From: Membranipora membranacea
Taxonomy: Eukaryota > Bryozoa > Gymnolaemata > Cheilostomatida > Membraniporidae
Direction of reading: 5' to 3'
NCBI GenBank assembly: GCA_914767715.1
Contig: OU612075.1
Location: forward strand, 2,604,001-2,668,000
DNA: 64,000 bases
The notes beneath the pieces are model-generated. The model made no database searches. It had not been told where the DNA came from and saw only the letters and a list, made by a program, of their open reading frames with translations. The translations under genes and the position numbers were made by a program. Positions 61,021-64,000 of the stretch are shown here, one piece after another (position 1 is the first letter of the stretch; every line of letters begins with the position of its first letter).

Positions 61021-63639
61021 CTAAGCATACTTGAGCTTGTAGAATAGAACAGCATTCTCTTGTGCTAGGACAGCTATAGTATCACCATCAACGCACATGT
61101 CATATCCAAGGGAGAGTTTAGATCGCTTTTTCTGATCAACCAGCTCTCTCGTTTTTTCTCCTGAAAACGAAAATATATTTCATATACAGTAATACATTTA
61201 GTTGACCTGGGCCCCTTTTTACTTTTGGTTAAGGCCATATCATAGGTGAGATTTGTATAATGTATATATTGATAAATTTGAATAGATGACGAAATTCACT
61301 GTGTGACTCACCAGGTGCTTGTGCGAATTACATACAATTTGATCTCCTTGCTTAGGAACCTCTTGAAGACAAGCGCTTGCTCATCATTCAACTTTAAAAC
61401 ATCGGCAAGGTCAGTCACGTCGTCAGAACTCCATTCCACAGCACCTGTTGTCAGATCAAATTTGTAGAGGTGGGGTTTGGTCTGAGAGTTTATTACCAAG
61501 ATCGAACTGCCTTCTGAAAGGCATAGCGATACCCTAGATTGCCCAATTAGATCGCACTTGACCTTTCGTATCACCTTTCCGATCAAGCTGTAGATTACAA
61601 AGCATTTCCCACTTCTGTCAGCAATTACAAGCTGATTGTTTGCGACAGCTAGAGCGTGACCCAGATAAATACCACCACATCTATCTTTGTGGATCCAAGT
61701 GTGCAGCTGTATACCATTCAGATCATATACATGTACCGAATAAGGCTTGCCTACCACCAGTATGTACAGTCTGTCCTCATGTGCGATTATTCCAGCTGGA
61801 TGTTCGGGTAGTTTGATGAATGACTCTGTAAGGTTTTCGTGGCTATCGATTCTGTCAAAATCCGTGTTTCCCGACTTTGCGACATATGTGCAACCTTGAT
61901 AATAGCAAATTCTCGTTGGTCCTCTCACAGCAGCCTTTTTGACAAATTGAAGAGAAACCTCAGCATTTGGAGGGGCAATGATGATGTCCTCTACAGCTTC
62001 AATCTTCATCTCAACGTGTCTGAACTCGTTCCCTAATAAATAGAATAGGTGTATCCTATAAAATTCTGCGGTGAAGCATTTCCAACAAGTCATAATTAAA
62101 CTCTTGCATGTATCGCTTGATAGTACAAGTACAAATTTGTGAGCTAGAAGGAGCTTTTATGTAGACTGAAATATAATAATAATAATATTATTAAAAATAA
62201 TAACAATAATAACAATTAATACTACTAACCTTCAAACCCTACCTGTTTTGACAAACCTTTGCTGTGCAGAGATCCTAATGCCAGGGAACTTGTTCATCAT
62301 GAATTTATCCATTCGCTTCAAAAATGAATCTCTTGCGTTCAAAACATCGACCTGAAGAGTGCAGAAACAAAGAAAATACCAGTCAAAACAGAAGGCTAAT
62401 GTTGGGCTATGATATATATGAAACTATGACCTCTCCTTTGGTTTTCTTGTAAGTTACCTACAAGTCTACTTCTCGTTTGATTGTCTGATGGCACCTCACA
62501 CAATTCCAACATCTTAGAATTATTGACTGATTGCCAGAAGTTAATCTCAAACAATTTTTTTCCTCATGAATTTTAAAGGGAACAAAAAGTGAAACTAAAG
62601 TTAGTAGTGGTTATAGTTGTCTGAAGAAATGTTGTCATGTTGTGGTCATAGCATTTCAAAAATTCCTTAATCGTTTTGCTTGAAAATATTGTTTTTGGGG
62701 TATCAGAAGACAAATTACATAGTGAGACTCATACATGACAAGTTGGAGGATTCAGGAATCTAGAGGTCTCCTATCCTGAAGCATTACTCTGCCACTAAAC
62801 TGTGGAATTAGGAAAACTAATTAAGTCTCCCTTGCAGAACAGAACTCAAAGATTTGTCACATGACATGTATAGACTGAGACCAAGGATCTGAAATGTTAA
62901 CAGTCTGAGATACTATAAATACCACATGTCTCTGTGAGATATCCCTCCTCATACTCTTCAAAGACTCATGTAGTTTTGCTAGTTTAGTTTCTGCTTTCTC
63001 TTTGTACTCAGATAGCTGTTCTTTACCTTGACCTCTTGACCTTCTTTGTTCATCCTCTAGAGCTGCATATTTGGCATTTATCTCCCTTAGCTACAATCAG
63101 CGATCAGAGTTATCAAAGTATCTATTCATAAATAATTGCGGCTAGTATCTAGCTTTTACATATGGAATTAAAGACAAACTAAGTGTGAAGCCTAAGTATT
63201 CCTGCAAGAGATAAAAGAGGTTTTTGTTTCAGCAGACTGAATGGATGGACGTTTTATGTCATCATGACAGCTAGAGCAGCTAGGCATGTCATTGCGCCCC
63301 TCTTTCAGGGCAGCCAAATCTGTTTTAGGTTTCTTGGCATATGCAGCACGGCAGGAACAATGTTTGGATGACTGAGAATTCATTGCATCTTTAAGCTAGA
63401 ATATGACTATTCTCTGTCCGTGGGTTAACACTGCATGTATACCTGCTCATCTCTAGCTTTGTGAAGTGTGGAGATTGTTTGCTCTGTATCCATATCCCAA
63501 TGGCTCAGACTCAGTGTTGTCTCCTTGACGATGGCAGACAACTCATCGAACCGATCCTCTACTTCCTGTTTAAGTGGCTCCAGGTACTGAGTGAATTCTT
63601 TCTCCAACTCAATCAGAGCCATCAAGCTATGGGCTCTTC
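61021..63639 (-). CDS. TRIM-4: divergent TRIM paralogue, 5' end outside the window
   Basis: Minus-strand exons matching TRIM-1 exons 4-8: 63639-63443, 63090-62923, 62351-62243, 62032-61312, 61160-61021. The first three have the same lengths as in the sisters (197, 168, 109). Exons 1-3 (RING, B-boxes) would lie beyond the right edge. The coiled coil (MALIELEKEFTQYLEPLKQE) is well kept; the propeller is more diverged (SVHVYDLNGIQLHTWIHKD). Exon 7 has one base more than the sisters allow near its end (..RTSTW before gtgagt): with the clear donor and acceptor the last exon is read out of frame and stops after eight codons. The last exon still encodes a good blade (MCVDGDT ... NAVLFYKLKYA) in the expected frame. 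Sequencing error, alternative splicing or true truncation are all open. The gene is tail-to-tail with TRIM-3. Confidence 0.8.
63195..63395 (-). other. cysteine-rich open segment in TRIM-4 intron
   Basis: Between TRIM-4 exons 4 and 5 the minus strand has an open frame with paired cysteines (HCSCRAAYAK ... CSSCHDD), preceded by aag and followed by a cttgcag-type site. TRIM-1 to TRIM-3 have nothing alike at this place. It may be a piece of a transposon protein; no family is recognised. Confidence 0.3.
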
Positions 63640-64000
63640 CTGGGAGGTTGAAAAATATTCGAGAAAGTTAAGGGGTTTCAATCCTTTGAAGCAGGTCTGC
63701 AAGTTATTACTATTTCAAGTCTTTCAGGAATATTATAGTACGGTGTGGCATTTCTAGGAAGGCTGAAGTGAAGTTAGGTTGTAAGCTGACCCACAGTACT
63801 CATGTATGTGCTGCCCAACTTCAATAAAAAGTCTATCTAAAGTTTGAAACCTAAAATGTGTCTGTTTTCTGTAGAGGCAGCGGAACACTACACGGTAAGT
63901 TCTTCTCTCGATAGCTTTCTGCAACCAACTTTAATGACAAAATTTGATTCAATTTGACCAGGTTACTTTAATCATTACGCACATGATGGACAAACTGACT
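63640..64000. other. TRIM-4 intron upstream of exon 4
   Basis: No sequence resembling TRIM exon 3 (B-box 2) is found on the minus strand up to the window end, so the intron is at least 360 bp. No other gene is supported. Confidence 0.5.

Overview
The window is nuclear DNA from an animal. It has AT-rich intergenic sequence, split genes with canonical GT/AG introns, tRNA-derived SINEs, many short inverted-repeat DNA transposons, and TRIM-type and immunoglobulin-type genes. A non-vertebrate metazoan (sponge- or cnidarian-like) fits best, but the species cannot be fixed from the sequence. Everything rests on reading frames, splice phases, and comparison of the repeated copies inside the window. 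No database search was made.

The gene content is a tandem array of two gene types. (1) TRIM-like E3 ubiquitin ligase genes with RING, two B-boxes, a coiled coil and an NHL-like beta-propeller: TRIM-1 (18814-23829, +), TRIM-2 (37435-42311, +), TRIM-3 (53737-58703, +), and a partial, more divergent TRIM-4 on the minus strand (61021-63639, running off the right edge). TRIM-1 to TRIM-3 share an identical eight-exon, phase-conserved structure. (2) Immunoglobulin-superfamily genes lying just downstream of the TRIM genes: IgSF-A (26391-31015, broken), IgSF-B (44477-47604, 3'-truncated), and the tail of a third at the left edge (IgSF-0, 362-2248). The three fit together as a receptor of at least three Ig domains. 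Minus-strand remnants of a further TRIM propeller exon lie upstream of the TRIM units (about 3880-4160, 51441-51720, weakly 33035-33140).

Layout: 1-3465 IgSF-0 tail; 3466-4223 foldback repeat and TRIM remnant; 4224-17427 a 13.2-kb stack of nested DNA transposons; 17428-29436 unit A (TRIM-1 + IgSF-A); 29519-31800 SINE, 10-bp minisatellite and IgSF-A last exon; 31800-33040 non-genic; 33040-47646 unit B (TRIM-2 + IgSF-B), carrying private insertions at 33495-36206 and 36633-36781; 47791-51440 a foldback transposon with a second one nested in it; 51441-60600 unit C (TRIM-3, with a private insertion at 52453-52984, no Ig gene); 61021-64000 TRIM-4.

Because the units are paralogous, each private insertion can be compared with its empty site in a sister copy, which gives target-site duplications directly. 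The TRIM paralogues are nearly uniform in RING, B-box and coiled-coil parts but differ at loops spaced roughly once per propeller blade, and TRIM-3 is a patchwork of TRIM-1-like and TRIM-2-like sequence. A rapidly diversifying recognition locus, in which an intracellular TRIM ligase family and a cell-surface Ig family duplicate together, is the most interesting reading. It is an inference, not shown by the sequence alone.
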